The notes under the pieces were generated by a model that saw only the letters and a program-made list of their open reading frames with translations, was not told the origin of the DNA and did not search any database. Positions 1 to 9,026 of a stretch of DNA of 62,976 nt are shown in pieces. The DNA comes from Rhizobium sp. AAP43 (GTDB taxonomy: Bacteria > Pseudomonadota > Alphaproteobacteria > Rhizobiales > Rhizobiaceae): NCBI RefSeq assembly GCF_001296045.1, contig NZ_LJHS01000034.1, positions 1 through 62,976 on the forward strand. The letters are read 5' to 3'. A program made the position numbers and the translations under genes. Position 1 is the first letter of the stretch, and each line of letters begins with the position of its first letter.

Positions 1-69
1 GCCATGCTGATGGCCAATACCGTCATTGCCGCCTATCGCCGCGCTGGCGAGGACGCTCCGCGGTTCTGA
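1..69 (+). CDS. 3' end of an unidentified gene
   Basis: The window opens inside a reading frame that runs without a stop to a TGA at 67-69 and encodes the last 22 residues of a protein (ending ...RRAGEDAPRF). Too little is present to assign a family. The next gene starts 40 bases downstream in the same direction, so the two may be cotranscribed. Confidence 0.5.
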   Translation, partial: AMLMANTVIAAYRRAGEDAPRF

Positions 70-109
70 ACGGAATTCACGAAATCGACTGCGATCTGCG
101 GAGGAAGAC

Positions 110-1222
110 ATGGGATTGGGAATTGGACTGATCGGTTCGGGCTACATGGGCAAATGCCATGCCATGGCATGGAACTCTGTGGCGACCGTCTTCGGCGACG
201 TCGATCGGCCAAGACTGGTGGCACTGGGCGACGCGACAGCCGAGCTTGCAACCCGTCATGCCAAGGCCTTCGGTTTTGCGCAGGGAACCGGCAATTGGCG
301 GGAGCTTGTCGATAATCCCGAAATCGACGTGATCTCAATCGCAGCCCCGAACCAGTTCCATGCCGACATGGCCATCGCCGCCCTTGAGGCCGGCAAACAT
401 GTCTGGTGCGAAAAACCCATGGCGACGTCGCTTGCGGACGCGACGCGCATGCGGGATGCAGCCCGCGTCTCCGGAAAGACAGCCATCCTCGGCTACAACT
501 ACATCCAGAACCCGATGATCCGTCAGGCCAGCCGGCTGATCGCCGAAGGCGCGATTGGCAACGTCAATCATATCCGCCTGGAGATGGACGAGGATTACAT
601 GGCCGATCCGGACGAGCCATTCTACTGGAAGAGCGCCGAGACGTCAGGCTATGGCGCTCTGGACGACTTTGCCGTCCATCCGCTTTCCCTGCTCACCGTG
701 CTCCACGGGAAAATCACTTCACTCGTCGCCGACATGGCCAAGCCCTATGCCGAGCGACCCGTCGCCGGTGGCGGCAGCCGTCCGGTCGAGAACCACGACA
801 TTGCGCAGGCCCTCTTCCGTACTGAGGCAGGTGCCTCCGGTGTATTGATGGTCAACCGATCTGCCTGGGGCCGGAAGGGACGCATCGCCCTGCAGATCTT
901 TGGCTCCAATGGTTCGATCCTGTTCGATCAGGAGCGGATGAACGAGTTGCAGGTCTTTACGAGAACCGATCGCGGCGATGCCCAGGGTTACCGGACCTTG
1001 CTCGCAGCACCCTCGCATCCACCCTATCAGCAATTTATCCCAGCCCCCGGGCATGGTCTCGGCTTCAACGAACTGAAGGTTATCGAATGCCGTGAACTCC
1101 TGCGCCATATCGGTGGCGACAGGGATGCCCATGTCATCGACTTCGACACCGGGCTTGAAATCGAAACAATCGTTCACGCGATGGCCAGATCGGCCCAAAG
1201 CGGTGTCTGGGTGGAAACCTAA
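110..1222 (+). CDS. Gfo/Idh/MocA family oxidoreductase
   Basis: This is a predicted cytosolic NAD(P)-dependent sugar or polyol dehydrogenase of about 370 residues, the usual family length. The N-terminal Rossmann motif GSGYMGKCHA binds the dinucleotide, and the conserved CEKPMA (the EKP motif) lies near residue 105. The C-terminal half is the alpha/beta domain typical of the family. The frame is open further upstream to base 26, but the ATG at 110 is preferred because GGAGGAAG precedes it and the Rossmann motif then sits at the very N-terminus. The substrate cannot be read from sequence. It ends 34 bases before the convergent AraC-type gene, and nothing ties it to the carnitine genes beyond proximity. 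Confidence 0.88.
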   Translation: MGLGIGLIGSGYMGKCHAMAWNSVATVFGDVDRPRLVALGDATAELATRHAKAFGFAQGTGNWRELVDNPEIDVISIAAPNQFHADMAIAALEAGKHVWCEKPMATSLADATRMRDAARVSGKTAILGYNYIQNPMIRQASRLIAEGAIGNVNHIRLEMDEDYMADPDEPFYWKSAETSGYGALDDFAVHPLSLLTVLHGKITSLVADMAKPYAERPVAGGGSRPVENHDIAQALFRTEAGASGVLMVNRSAWGRKGRIALQIFGSNGSILFDQERMNELQVFTRTDRGDAQGYRTLLAAPSHPPYQQFIPAPGHGLGFNELKVIECRELLRHIGGDRDAHVIDFDTGLEIETIVHAMARSAQSGVWVET

Positions 1223-1256
1223 GGATACCCGCTCCGGTTCACTGAATGACCACAGC

Positions 1257-2231
1257 CTAACCGTCACGCGGCTTCAGGCGTCGTCGGGTCTCCGTCGGAC
1301 TTTCGCGGTAGTGGGCTCGATAGGTGCGGGAAAACGATGAGGATGAGTTGAAGCCTGTGATCGCTGCGATATCGGCGAACTCCATCCTCGTCTCGATCAC
1401 CTTGCGGCGGGCAGCATTGAGACGAAGCGCCAAGTAGTGCTGGTGTGGCGCGACGCCCATTGCCAGACTGAACAGGTCCTGCAGATGCCGGGCGCTCACA
1501 CCGACCCGCCGCGCCAGACGGGACAACGTCAGCGGCGTGTCCACCGTCTCTTCCATCAGCTTGACGGCCGCTTCCAGGCGATGATCCAGCATGCGCCGAT
1601 TGCCGATGGCGGGCGCCTGCAGCAAATCTCCTTCCATCCGCTCCTGCTCGTAGATGAACAGACGCGACACTTCGAGCGCCATGGAATAGCCATGCGCCCG
1701 CCGGATCAGCTCCAGCATCAGGTCGATGGTCGGCAGTGATCCCCCTGTCGTGATGCGCTTTCCATCGATCACGAAACGGCCGCGTACCAGCTTGATCTGC
1801 GGATAGGCGCTGACGAAATCCTCGAAATCCTCCCAGTGAACCGTCGCCTGAACGCGATCCAGCAAGCTTGCCTCCGCCAGCAGCCAGGAGCCGGATTCAA
1901 TGCCAGCCACGAAGTCCCGGTGACGTGCCGTCTGAGAAAGCAGCATTTTAAGCTGTGAGGTCAGGCTCCGCCGCCACTCGTAGCTCGCCACGACAAAAAG
2001 CGGATCTGTCTCGCGCCCCGGCCGGAAAGGGCCCGAGACCGCAATCGGCACACCGCTGGTGGTCTCGATCGCAGCACCAGTCGGACTGTAGGTCTGCCAC
2101 GTGTAAAGCGTGCGCCCCGCAATCCGGTTGGCGGCGCGTAAGGGCTCGATGACGGAGGCGAGCAGGATCAGGTTGGTCTGCGGCAAGATCAAGAGGTCGA
2201 AATGCTGCGCCGCCGAAACATCCATCGCCAT
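1257..2231 (-). CDS. cdhR: GlxA-type AraC family regulator, probable carnitine regulator
   Basis: A 324-residue transcription factor. The N-terminal DJ-1/PfpI-like domain (residues about 10-190) is followed by a C-terminal AraC helix-turn-helix region (about 225-320; TLSRLARRVGVSARHLQDLF and ITGFNSSSSFSRTYRAHY are the two helix-turn-helix motifs). The architecture matches the family that includes CdhR, which activates carnitine catabolism in Pseudomonas. It is divergent from the carnitine operon across a 106-bp gap, the classic placement for a pathway regulator. That it senses carnitine or a pathway intermediate is inference from family and position. The symbol is by analogy. Confidence 0.8.
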   Translation of the reverse strand: MAMDVSAAQHFDLLILPQTNLILLASVIEPLRAANRIAGRTLYTWQTYSPTGAAIETTSGVPIAVSGPFRPGRETDPLFVVASYEWRRSLTSQLKMLLSQTARHRDFVAGIESGSWLLAEASLLDRVQATVHWEDFEDFVSAYPQIKLVRGRFVIDGKRITTGGSLPTIDLMLELIRRAHGYSMALEVSRLFIYEQERMEGDLLQAPAIGNRRMLDHRLEAAVKLMEETVDTPLTLSRLARRVGVSARHLQDLFSLAMGVAPHQHYLALRLNAARRKVIETRMEFADIAAITGFNSSSSFSRTYRAHYRESPTETRRRLKPRDG

Positions 2232-2337
2232 CCAACCTCATTCCGCATACCTCCGAGAATGTATGAAATGGTTCCGATAATGCAAAGCAGAATTGTCGCT
2301 CCTGCCGCGTAATGTGATCAGCAAGACGGAGACAACT
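2232..2337. promoter_or_regulatory. divergent control region of the carnitine genes
   Basis: This 106-bp gap separates the GlxA-type regulator (leftward) from the catabolic operon (rightward) and must hold both promoters. A small inverted repeat, CATAC (2246-2250) and GTATG (2261-2265), is visible next to the regulator start and could be part of its operator. No strong sigma-70 hexamers stand out. The operator is a guess; the divergent layout is observed. Confidence 0.4.
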
Positions 2338-3249
2338 ATGCCACTCAGTATGAACCGTGAGGTTTTCATCACATGTGCCGTCACCGGTTCCGGTGATACG
2401 GTATCGAGATCCTCCGATGTTCCCATCACCCCGAAACAGATCGCAGAAGCCGCGATCGAAGCGGCCAAGGCCGGTGCTGCCGTCGCGCACTGCCATGTTC
2501 GCGACCCGGAGACCGGTGCTGCATCCCGCAGGCTCGACCTCTATCGCGAGGTGACGGACCGCATTCGCTCCGCCGAGGTGGACATTGTTCTCAACCTGAC
2601 AGCCGGCATGGGCGGAGACCTTGTCTTCGGCAATGTTGAAAGCCCCCTGCCCGTCAATCCCATTGGCACGGATATGGCCGGCGCCACGGAGCGTATGGCC
2701 CATGTGGCCGAATGCCTTCCGGAGATCTGCACGCTTGACTGCGGCACGATGAACTTCAATCTCGGCGATTACGTCATGACCAACACGCCGTCGATGCTGC
2801 GTGCCATGGCAAAAATGATGACCGATCTCGGCGTCCGCCCCGAAATCGAGGCCTTCGACACTGGTCATCTTTGGTTTGCCAAGCAGCTCGCGGAAGAGGG
2901 CCTGATCGAGGATCCGGTCCTGATCCAGCTGTGCATGGGCATTCCGTGGGGAGCTCCCGACGACCTGAACACCTTCATGGCCATGGTCAACAACGTGCCG
3001 TCGTCCTGGACATTCTCGGCCTTCTCGATCGGTCGCAATGCACTCGCCTATCCAGCGGCCGCGGTGCTTGCCGGCGGCAATGTGCGCGTGGGCCTCGAGG
3101 ACAATCTCTACATCGGTAAGGGCCAGCTCGCGAGCAATGGTCAGCTGGTCGAAAAGGCCGTCTCCGTCATCGAGGGCATGGGTGCCAAGGTCATTGGCCC
3201 GGCTGAAGTGCGCGAGAAACTGAAACTGACCAAGCGAGCGCCGAAATGA
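2338..3249 (+). CDS. beta-keto acid cleavage enzyme (BKACE), dehydrocarnitine cleavage
   Basis: A 303-residue protein of the BKACE family (formerly DUF849). These are zinc-dependent enzymes that condense a beta-keto acid with acetyl-CoA. In carnitine pathways the family member (CdhC in Pseudomonas) turns 3-dehydrocarnitine plus acetyl-CoA into betainyl-CoA plus acetoacetate. The visible metal/active-site patterns are VAHCHVRDPETG near residue 45 and AFDTGH near residue 180. The ATG at 2338 follows GGAGACAACT; an earlier in-frame start at 2293 lacks support. The stop overlaps the ATG of the next gene (ATGA), so translation is probably coupled. The function is strongly supported by the carnitine dehydrogenase next to it. 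Confidence 0.9.
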   Translation: MPLSMNREVFITCAVTGSGDTVSRSSDVPITPKQIAEAAIEAAKAGAAVAHCHVRDPETGAASRRLDLYREVTDRIRSAEVDIVLNLTAGMGGDLVFGNVESPLPVNPIGTDMAGATERMAHVAECLPEICTLDCGTMNFNLGDYVMTNTPSMLRAMAKMMTDLGVRPEIEAFDTGHLWFAKQLAEEGLIEDPVLIQLCMGIPWGAPDDLNTFMAMVNNVPSSWTFSAFSIGRNALAYPAAAVLAGGNVRVGLEDNLYIGKGQLASNGQLVEKAVSVIEGMGAKVIGPAEVREKLKLTKRAPK

Positions 3250-4742
3250 GCCGTATACAGAAAGCAGCCTGCATTGGCGGTGGGGTTATCGGTGGCGCCT
3301 GGATCGCCCGCTTTGCGCTTGCCGGGATCGACGTCAAGGTCTTCGATCCCCATCCGGACGCGAAACGCATCATCGGTGAAGTGCTGGCCAATGCCGAGCG
3401 CGCCTATGGCATGCTGACAACCGCACCGCTTCCGAAAAAGGGCGATGTCACCTTCTGCGACAGCCTGGAAGACGCCGTCCGCGACGCCGATTGGATCCAG
3501 GAAAGCGTGCCCGAACGGCTGGAATTGAAGCGCGGTGTGCTGACCCAGATCGACGCCGCAGCCCAGCCGGCAGCATTGATCGGTTCGTCGACCTCCGGCC
3601 TGATGCCAACCGAATTGCAGCGGGATATGCGCCACCCCGAGCGCCTTTTCGTCGCCCATCCCTATAACCCCGTCTACCTTCTGCCGCTTGTCGAACTCGT
3701 CGGCGGCGAAAAGACCGCCCGCAGCGTGCTCGATGATGCCAAGGCCAAGCTCGTACCAATCGGCATGAAGGGCGTGATCATCAAGAAGGAGATCGAGGCC
3801 TTTGTTGGCGATCGCCTGCTGGAATCCGTCTGGCGCGAGGCGCTGTGGCTGATCAAGGACGACATCTGCGACACTGAAACGCTGGATGACGTCATCCGCT
3901 ATTCCTTCGGCATGCGTTGGGCCCAGATGGGTCTGTTCGAGACCTACCGCATTGCCGGCGGCGAAGCAGGAATGCGGCATTTCCTCGCCCAGTTCGGTCC
4001 CTGTCTCGCTTGGCCCTGGAGCAAGCTGACCGACGTCGTCGACCTGGATGACGCGCTGGTCGAGAAGATCTCGGCCCAATCCGACGCTCAATCGGGCGCC
4101 CGCGGCATCCGCGAGCTGGAGCGCATCCGCGACCAGAACCTCGTCGGCATCATGCATGCGCTGAAAGCCGGAGACGACGGACGCGGCTGGGGCACCGGCA
4201 AGATCCTCGCGGATTTCGAAAAACATCTTTGGCAAAGTGCCGAAAAGACCGAGACCACGGTCTCGGCAACCGAGCCCCTCCGGCTGCTTGAGACCCGCGT
4301 GAACGCCGCCTGGGTCGACTATAACGGCCACATGACCGAACACCGCTATCTGCAGCTCTTCGGCGATACCGCCGATGCCCTGCTGCGCCTTGTTGGCGTC
4401 GACATGGCCTATGTGGAAGCGGGCCACAGCTATTACACGGTCGAAACCCATATCCGCCATCTCGGCGAGGCGAAGCTCGGCCAGGGACTCTACACGACGC
4501 TGCAGCTCCTGTCTTCGGACCGGAAGCGGCTGCATTTCTTCACTCGTATTCACGATCAGGCAAGCGGCGATCTGATCGCGACGGCCGAACAATTGATGCT
4601 CCATGTCGATTCCAAAGCCGGCAAAAGCGTCGATGCACCGGCCGACGTACAGGCGAAGACGGCAGTGATCGCAGAGGCTCACGCCAATCTGCCAATGCCC
4701 GATGGTGCGGGGCGCAGCGTGGGACAGAGGAAGGCACAATGA
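3246..4742 (+). CDS. L-carnitine dehydrogenase fused to betainyl-CoA thioesterase
   Basis: A 498-residue two-domain enzyme. Residues 1-320 form a 3-hydroxyacyl-CoA-dehydrogenase-type NAD domain (GGGVIGGAWIA Rossmann motif, SSTSG and HPYNPVYLLPLVE signatures) that oxidises L-carnitine to 3-dehydrocarnitine. Residues about 345-480 form a hot-dog thioesterase domain (VNAAWVDYNGHMTEHRYL), expected to hydrolyse betainyl-CoA to glycine betaine. In Pseudomonas the two activities are separate proteins (CdhA, CdhB); the fused form is known from rhizobia such as S. meliloti. The dehydrogenase and thioesterase therefore flank, in the pathway, the step of the BKACE protein encoded just upstream, with which this gene overlaps by four bases. 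Confidence 0.92.
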   Translation: MSRIQKAACIGGGVIGGAWIARFALAGIDVKVFDPHPDAKRIIGEVLANAERAYGMLTTAPLPKKGDVTFCDSLEDAVRDADWIQESVPERLELKRGVLTQIDAAAQPAALIGSSTSGLMPTELQRDMRHPERLFVAHPYNPVYLLPLVELVGGEKTARSVLDDAKAKLVPIGMKGVIIKKEIEAFVGDRLLESVWREALWLIKDDICDTETLDDVIRYSFGMRWAQMGLFETYRIAGGEAGMRHFLAQFGPCLAWPWSKLTDVVDLDDALVEKISAQSDAQSGARGIRELERIRDQNLVGIMHALKAGDDGRGWGTGKILADFEKHLWQSAEKTETTVSATEPLRLLETRVNAAWVDYNGHMTEHRYLQLFGDTADALLRLVGVDMAYVEAGHSYYTVETHIRHLGEAKLGQGLYTTLQLLSSDRKRLHFFTRIHDQASGDLIATAEQLMLHVDSKAGKSVDAPADVQAKTAVIAEAHANLPMPDGAGRSVGQRKAQ

Positions 4743-4820
4743 AACACAAATACTCTCCCGGCTCTGGGGAAAAGGTCATGCCAGCCGAGTGAGAAGCATT
4801 CATAGAAAGGAGGGTAGCCC

Positions 4821-5981
4821 ATGAACTTCGCACTGACCGACGAACAGCAGATGATCGTGGAGACGGTTCGCTCTTTCGTCGAGGCCGAAATCTACCCTTT
4901 CGAAAACGAGGTCGAGCGCAGCGGCCATGTCCCGCCGGAACTCGGCAGGCAGATCGCCACCAAATGTCGCGAACTCGGCTTCTATGCCTGTAACTTTCCC
5001 GAGGAACTCGGCGGTGCCGGCCTCGACCACGCGACCTTCACGCTCGTCGAGCGTGAGCTTGGTCGGGGCTCAATGGCGCTCACCGTCTTTTTCGGCCGCC
5101 CCTCCGGCATCCTGATGGCGTGCAATGACGAACAGCGCGAGCGCTACCTTTTGCCCGCCATCCGGGGCGAACAGATCGACGCTCTTGCCATGACCGAACC
5201 CGATGCCGGCTCGGATGTGCGCGGCATGAAGTGCATGGCCAAAAAGGACGGCAACGACTGGATCGTCAATGGCACCAAACATTTCATCAGCCACGCCGAT
5301 ATCGCCGACTTCGTCATCCTCTTCGCAGCGACAGGAGAAGAAGACACGCCGCATGGCCGCAAGAAGCGTATCACCTGCTTTCTTGTGGACCGGGGCACGC
5401 CCGGCTTCGAGATCCGTGAAGGCTACAGCTCGGTATCTCATCGCGGCTACAAGAACTGCGTGCTGAACTTCGATGACTGTCGCCTGAGTGATGCCCAGGT
5501 TCTCGGAGAGGTGCACAAGGGCTTCGACATCGCCAATCAATGGCTTTACTCGACCCGCCTCACGGTTGCCGCGAGCTGTGTTGGCCGCGCAAGACGGGTC
5601 TTCGATCTCGCGCTCTCCTATGCCGCCGAGCGCAAGCAATTCGGCAAACCAATCGGCGTCAATCAGGGCGTATCCTTCAAGCTTGCCGACATGATCACCG
5701 AGATCGACGCCGCCGACCTTCTAACCTTGTCCGCCGCATCCCGCCTCGACCAGGGCCTGCCCTCCAATCGCGAGATTGCCTCCGCCAAGCTCTATGCAAC
5801 GGAGATGCTGGCGCGCGTCACCGATGAGGCCATCCAGATCTATGGCGGCATGGGGTTGATGGACGACCTGCCGCTGGCGCGCTTCTGGCGCGACGCAAGG
5901 GTCGAGCGCATATGGGATGGCACCTCCGAGATCCAGCGGCATATCATCAGCCGCGATCTCCTTCGACCACTGGGGGCATAG
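4821..5981 (+). CDS. acyl-CoA dehydrogenase, probable gamma-butyrobetainyl-CoA dehydrogenase
   Basis: A 386-residue flavoprotein with the complete acyl-CoA dehydrogenase fold: FAD-site signature AMTEPDAGSDVRG near residue 120, C-terminal helical domain, and the IYGGMGLMDDLPLARFWRDAR region near residue 340. A strong ribosome site (AAAGGAGGG) precedes the ATG at 4821. By context it would oxidise gamma-butyrobetainyl-CoA to crotonobetainyl-CoA, passing electrons to ETF; this substrate is inferred from CaiD and the CoA ligase in the same operon. One oddity: the position that carries the catalytic Glu in many family members (Y/W-E-G-T) is Asp366 here (W-D-G-T). Confidence 0.88.
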   Translation: MNFALTDEQQMIVETVRSFVEAEIYPFENEVERSGHVPPELGRQIATKCRELGFYACNFPEELGGAGLDHATFTLVERELGRGSMALTVFFGRPSGILMACNDEQRERYLLPAIRGEQIDALAMTEPDAGSDVRGMKCMAKKDGNDWIVNGTKHFISHADIADFVILFAATGEEDTPHGRKKRITCFLVDRGTPGFEIREGYSSVSHRGYKNCVLNFDDCRLSDAQVLGEVHKGFDIANQWLYSTRLTVAASCVGRARRVFDLALSYAAERKQFGKPIGVNQGVSFKLADMITEIDAADLLTLSAASRLDQGLPSNREIASAKLYATEMLARVTDEAIQIYGGMGLMDDLPLARFWRDARVERIWDGTSEIQRHIISRDLLRPLGA

Positions 5982-5987
5982 CACACG

Positions 5988-8042
5988 GTGACCCGCTCCT
6001 TCGACCGCCTGCTTCGCCCGAAATCCATTGCCATCTTCGGCGGCAAGGAGGCGGCGCGTGTGGTCGAGCAATGTCGGAAGATCGGCTTTGATGGCCCCAT
6101 CTGGCCCGTACATCCAACCAAAGACGAAATCGGCGGGCAGCGCTGCTATCGGTCCGTGAATGACCTGCCGGCTCCACCGGATGCAGCTTTTGTCGGTGTA
6201 AACCGGGCCGCCACGATCGACATCGTCCGTGACCTGGCAGAGCGCAAGGCAGGCGGCGCGATCTGTTATGCCTCGGGCTTTCGCGAAGCCGTGGCCGAGT
6301 TTCCCGACGGGGCAGACCTGCAGGACACGCTGGTTGCAGCCGCAGCCGATATGCCGATCATCGGCCCTAACTGCTACGGCTTCATCAACATGCTGGATCG
6401 TGTCTTGCTCTGGCCGGACCAACAGGGACTGTCGATGGTCAATCGAGGCGTTGCGATCCTGACGCAATCCTCGAACATCGCCTTGAACATTTCCATGCAG
6501 ACACGCGGGCTTCCCATTGCCTATGTGCTGACGGCGGGCAACCAGGCGAAATGCGGCCTGTCCGATCTCGCCATGGCCGTTCTCGACGATCCGCGCGTGA
6601 CTGCCGTCGGACTGCATATCGAGGGCATCGACAGCCCGGCCTTGCTTGAGCGTCTGGCCTTGAAGGCAAGGCAGCTTAGAAAACCTTTGGTGGCTCTCAA
6701 GGTTGGCAGGTCGGAAGCCGCCTGCCAGGCTGCCGTATCCCATACCGCATCGCTTGCGGGCAATCATGCCGTGATGGCTGCGCTGTTCGACCGGCTTGGC
6801 ATCGGACGCGCTAACAGCCTGCCGGAATTCCTGGAAGTGCTGAAGCTTTTGCACCTGCACGGGCCCCTCTCCAGCTTCGACATCTCCTCGATGAGCTGCT
6901 CCGGCGGCGAGGCCTCGCTGATGGCCGATGCAGGAACTGCGCGAACCATCCGGTTTCGCGAGTTGCAATCTGCCCAATACGCACCGCTGCGCCAGGCCCT
7001 CGGCCCCATGGTCACTTTGGGCAATCCACTCGACTACCACACCTTCGTCTGGGGCAACCGGCAAAGACAGGTCGAAGCTTTTGCCGCCATGATGCGGGGC
7101 GGCTACGCGCTCAATCTCGTGGTCCTGGATTTCCCGCGACTGGACCGCTGCGATCCCGCCGACTGGATGACCACCGCCGACGCCGTGATCGATGCCGCTG
7201 TTGAGACCGGGGCAAAGGCTGCTATCGTCGCCAGCATGGCAGAAAACATGCCGGAAGAGATAGCCGTGAGGCTGATGAAGGCTGGTGTCGTTCCATTACT
7301 GGGGATCGACGACGCACTGGCTGCGGCCGAAACGGCCGCCATGATCGGCGCGTGCTGGAATGCGCCCGAGGCGACACCTCTCCTCAAGGTCCAGGCAACC
7401 GGGCGCGAGGTCATTACGCTCAACGAGCAGGAGGCCAAGAGCGCCCTCGCTGTCCATGGCGTCAAAGTTCCGCAAGGTCTGCGCGCCGAAACGGCAGAGG
7501 GCGCAGCCAATGCCGCAGCAAGTCTCGGCTTCCCCGTGGTTCTGAAGGCCCTCGGCGTCGCACATAAGACAGAATCCGGCGCAGTCGTGCTTGGCCTGAC
7601 CGAGCCTGACGCGGTCCGCTCAGCCGCTGACACCATGGCAGGTGTCGCCGCCGGATTCCTTGTCGAAGAAACGATCGACAAACCTATTGCAGAATTCATC
7701 ATCGGCGCAGTGCGTGACCCTGTCGCCGGACTGGTCCTCACGATCGGCGCTGGTGGAATTCTCGTGGAATTACTGGAGGATGTCGCCATCCTGACACTCC
7801 CCACAGACGACGGTGCAATTCGTGAGGCCATAGCCAGGTTGAAGGTCGCAAAACTGCTTGAGGGCTATCGCGGCCATCCCAAAGGCGACCTCGACGCCCT
7901 TGTGTCCACCGTCGCATCGGTCGCATCCTATGTCGTTTCAAACGCTTCAATCGTCGAGGAACTCGACGTTAATCCCGTCATGGTGTTGCAGGAGGGCTCG
8001 GGGGCCTTCGCTGTCGACGCCCTGATCCGTCTGAGAGGGTGA
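5988..8042 (+). CDS. ADP-forming acyl-CoA synthetase, probable gamma-butyrobetainyl/carnitinyl-CoA ligase
   Basis: A 684-residue fused alpha-beta acyl-CoA synthetase of the ADP-forming (succinyl-CoA synthetase-like) superfamily. It has an N-terminal CoA-binding Rossmann domain, a flavodoxin-like ligase domain with the phosphohistidine motif SHTASLAG (near residue 245), and a C-terminal ATP-grasp domain (from about residue 465; FPVVLKALGVAHKTESGAV). It probably starts with GTG, seven bases after the dehydrogenase stop. Carnitine pathways in enterobacteria use the unrelated AMP-forming CaiC; here this enzyme is the only CoA ligase in the operon, so it is inferred to activate gamma-butyrobetaine, crotonobetaine or carnitine. 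Confidence 0.85.
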   Translation: MTRSFDRLLRPKSIAIFGGKEAARVVEQCRKIGFDGPIWPVHPTKDEIGGQRCYRSVNDLPAPPDAAFVGVNRAATIDIVRDLAERKAGGAICYASGFREAVAEFPDGADLQDTLVAAAADMPIIGPNCYGFINMLDRVLLWPDQQGLSMVNRGVAILTQSSNIALNISMQTRGLPIAYVLTAGNQAKCGLSDLAMAVLDDPRVTAVGLHIEGIDSPALLERLALKARQLRKPLVALKVGRSEAACQAAVSHTASLAGNHAVMAALFDRLGIGRANSLPEFLEVLKLLHLHGPLSSFDISSMSCSGGEASLMADAGTARTIRFRELQSAQYAPLRQALGPMVTLGNPLDYHTFVWGNRQRQVEAFAAMMRGGYALNLVVLDFPRLDRCDPADWMTTADAVIDAAVETGAKAAIVASMAENMPEEIAVRLMKAGVVPLLGIDDALAAAETAAMIGACWNAPEATPLLKVQATGREVITLNEQEAKSALAVHGVKVPQGLRAETAEGAANAAASLGFPVVLKALGVAHKTESGAVVLGLTEPDAVRSAADTMAGVAAGFLVEETIDKPIAEFIIGAVRDPVAGLVLTIGAGGILVELLEDVAILTLPTDDGAIREAIARLKVAKLLEGYRGHPKGDLDALVSTVASVASYVVSNASIVEELDVNPVMVLQEGSGAFAVDALIRLRG

Positions 8043-8046
8043 CTGC

Positions 8047-8829
8047 ATGTCCGGCCCGATCCTCACCCGCCGCGAAGGCGCAATCCTCGAAGTCACGATT
8101 GACCGACCGAAGGCGAACGCCATCGATCTTGCGACGAGCAGGCTGATGGGCGAGATCTTCCGCGGCTTTCGCGATGATCCGGATCTGCGTGTCGCGATCG
8201 TAACCGGCAGCGGACCGAAATTCTTCTGCGCCGGATGGGACCTGAAGGCTGCCGCAGCCGGTGATGCTGTCGACGGCGACTATGGCGTTGGCGGCTTCGG
8301 CGGCATGCAGGAACTGCGCGACCTGAACAAGCCGATCATCGCAGCTGTCAACGGCATCTGCTGCGGTGGCGGTTTCGAAATCGCCCTATCGGCAGACCTG
8401 ATCCTCGCCGCCGAACACGCGACCTTCGCCTTGCCGGAAATCCGCTCGGGGACCGTGGCCGACGCTGCCTCGATCAAGCTGCCGAAGCGCATTCCCTATC
8501 ACATTGCCATGGAGATGCTGCTGACAGGTCGTTGGCTGGACGCGGCCGAGGCCCATCGCTGGGGCTTCATCAACGAAATCCTGCCGGCCGGAAATCTGAT
8601 GGCGCGCGCCTGGGATCTGGCACGTCTGCTCGAAAGCGGCCCACCCCTCGTCTATGCCGCGATCAAGGAAGTGGTGCGAGAGGCAGAAGGCCGCGACTTC
8701 CAGACGGTGATGAACAAGGTCACCCGACGCCAGCTGCAGACAGTCGATACACTTTACGCCAGCGAGGACCAGTTGGAAGGCGCCCGCGCCTTTGCTGAAA
8801 AGCGTGACCCAGTTTGGAAGGGCCGGTGA
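8047..8829 (+). CDS. caiD: crotonobetainyl-CoA hydratase / carnitinyl-CoA dehydratase CaiD
   Basis: A 260-residue crotonase-family enzyme. Resemblance to Escherichia coli CaiD is strong by eye: RPKANAID near the N-terminus, FCAGWDLKAAA, KPIIAAVNG, and an identical C-terminus (FAEKRDPVWKGR). It hydrates crotonobetainyl-CoA to L-carnitinyl-CoA, linking gamma-butyrobetaine oxidation to the carnitine dehydrogenase encoded upstream. It starts four bases after the synthetase gene, the last of the tightly spaced catabolic genes. This gene is the firmest anchor for calling the operon a carnitine/butyrobetaine pathway. Confidence 0.93.
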   Translation: MSGPILTRREGAILEVTIDRPKANAIDLATSRLMGEIFRGFRDDPDLRVAIVTGSGPKFFCAGWDLKAAAAGDAVDGDYGVGGFGGMQELRDLNKPIIAAVNGICCGGGFEIALSADLILAAEHATFALPEIRSGTVADAASIKLPKRIPYHIAMEMLLTGRWLDAAEAHRWGFINEILPAGNLMARAWDLARLLESGPPLVYAAIKEVVREAEGRDFQTVMNKVTRRQLQTVDTLYASEDQLEGARAFAEKRDPVWKGR

Positions 8830-9026
8830 TAGGCTAACCGACCAGGCGCACGGCGCAAGAACGAATGAAGGGCACGGAACGGCACAGGTTGATGGCCAGG
8901 CCGCGGCGAACAGGAGGACGAAAGACACTGACTTCAGGCGAACCGACGCCTCGGCAAACGGAAATCGGCAGCAGCTCGACCAATCACAACAAGCGGCAAA
9001 GACCGCGCAGACAAGGGAACAGTGGA

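Noticed and set aside
3141..4739. 532-codon minus-strand frame opposite the carnitine dehydrogenase
   Set aside because: It is antisense to a gene with clear domains. Its translation has no family features and such frames are expected in GC-rich DNA.
5721..7064. 447-codon minus-strand frame opposite the acyl-CoA dehydrogenase and synthetase
   Set aside because: It spans two well-supported genes on the other strand and reads as non-protein-like composition.
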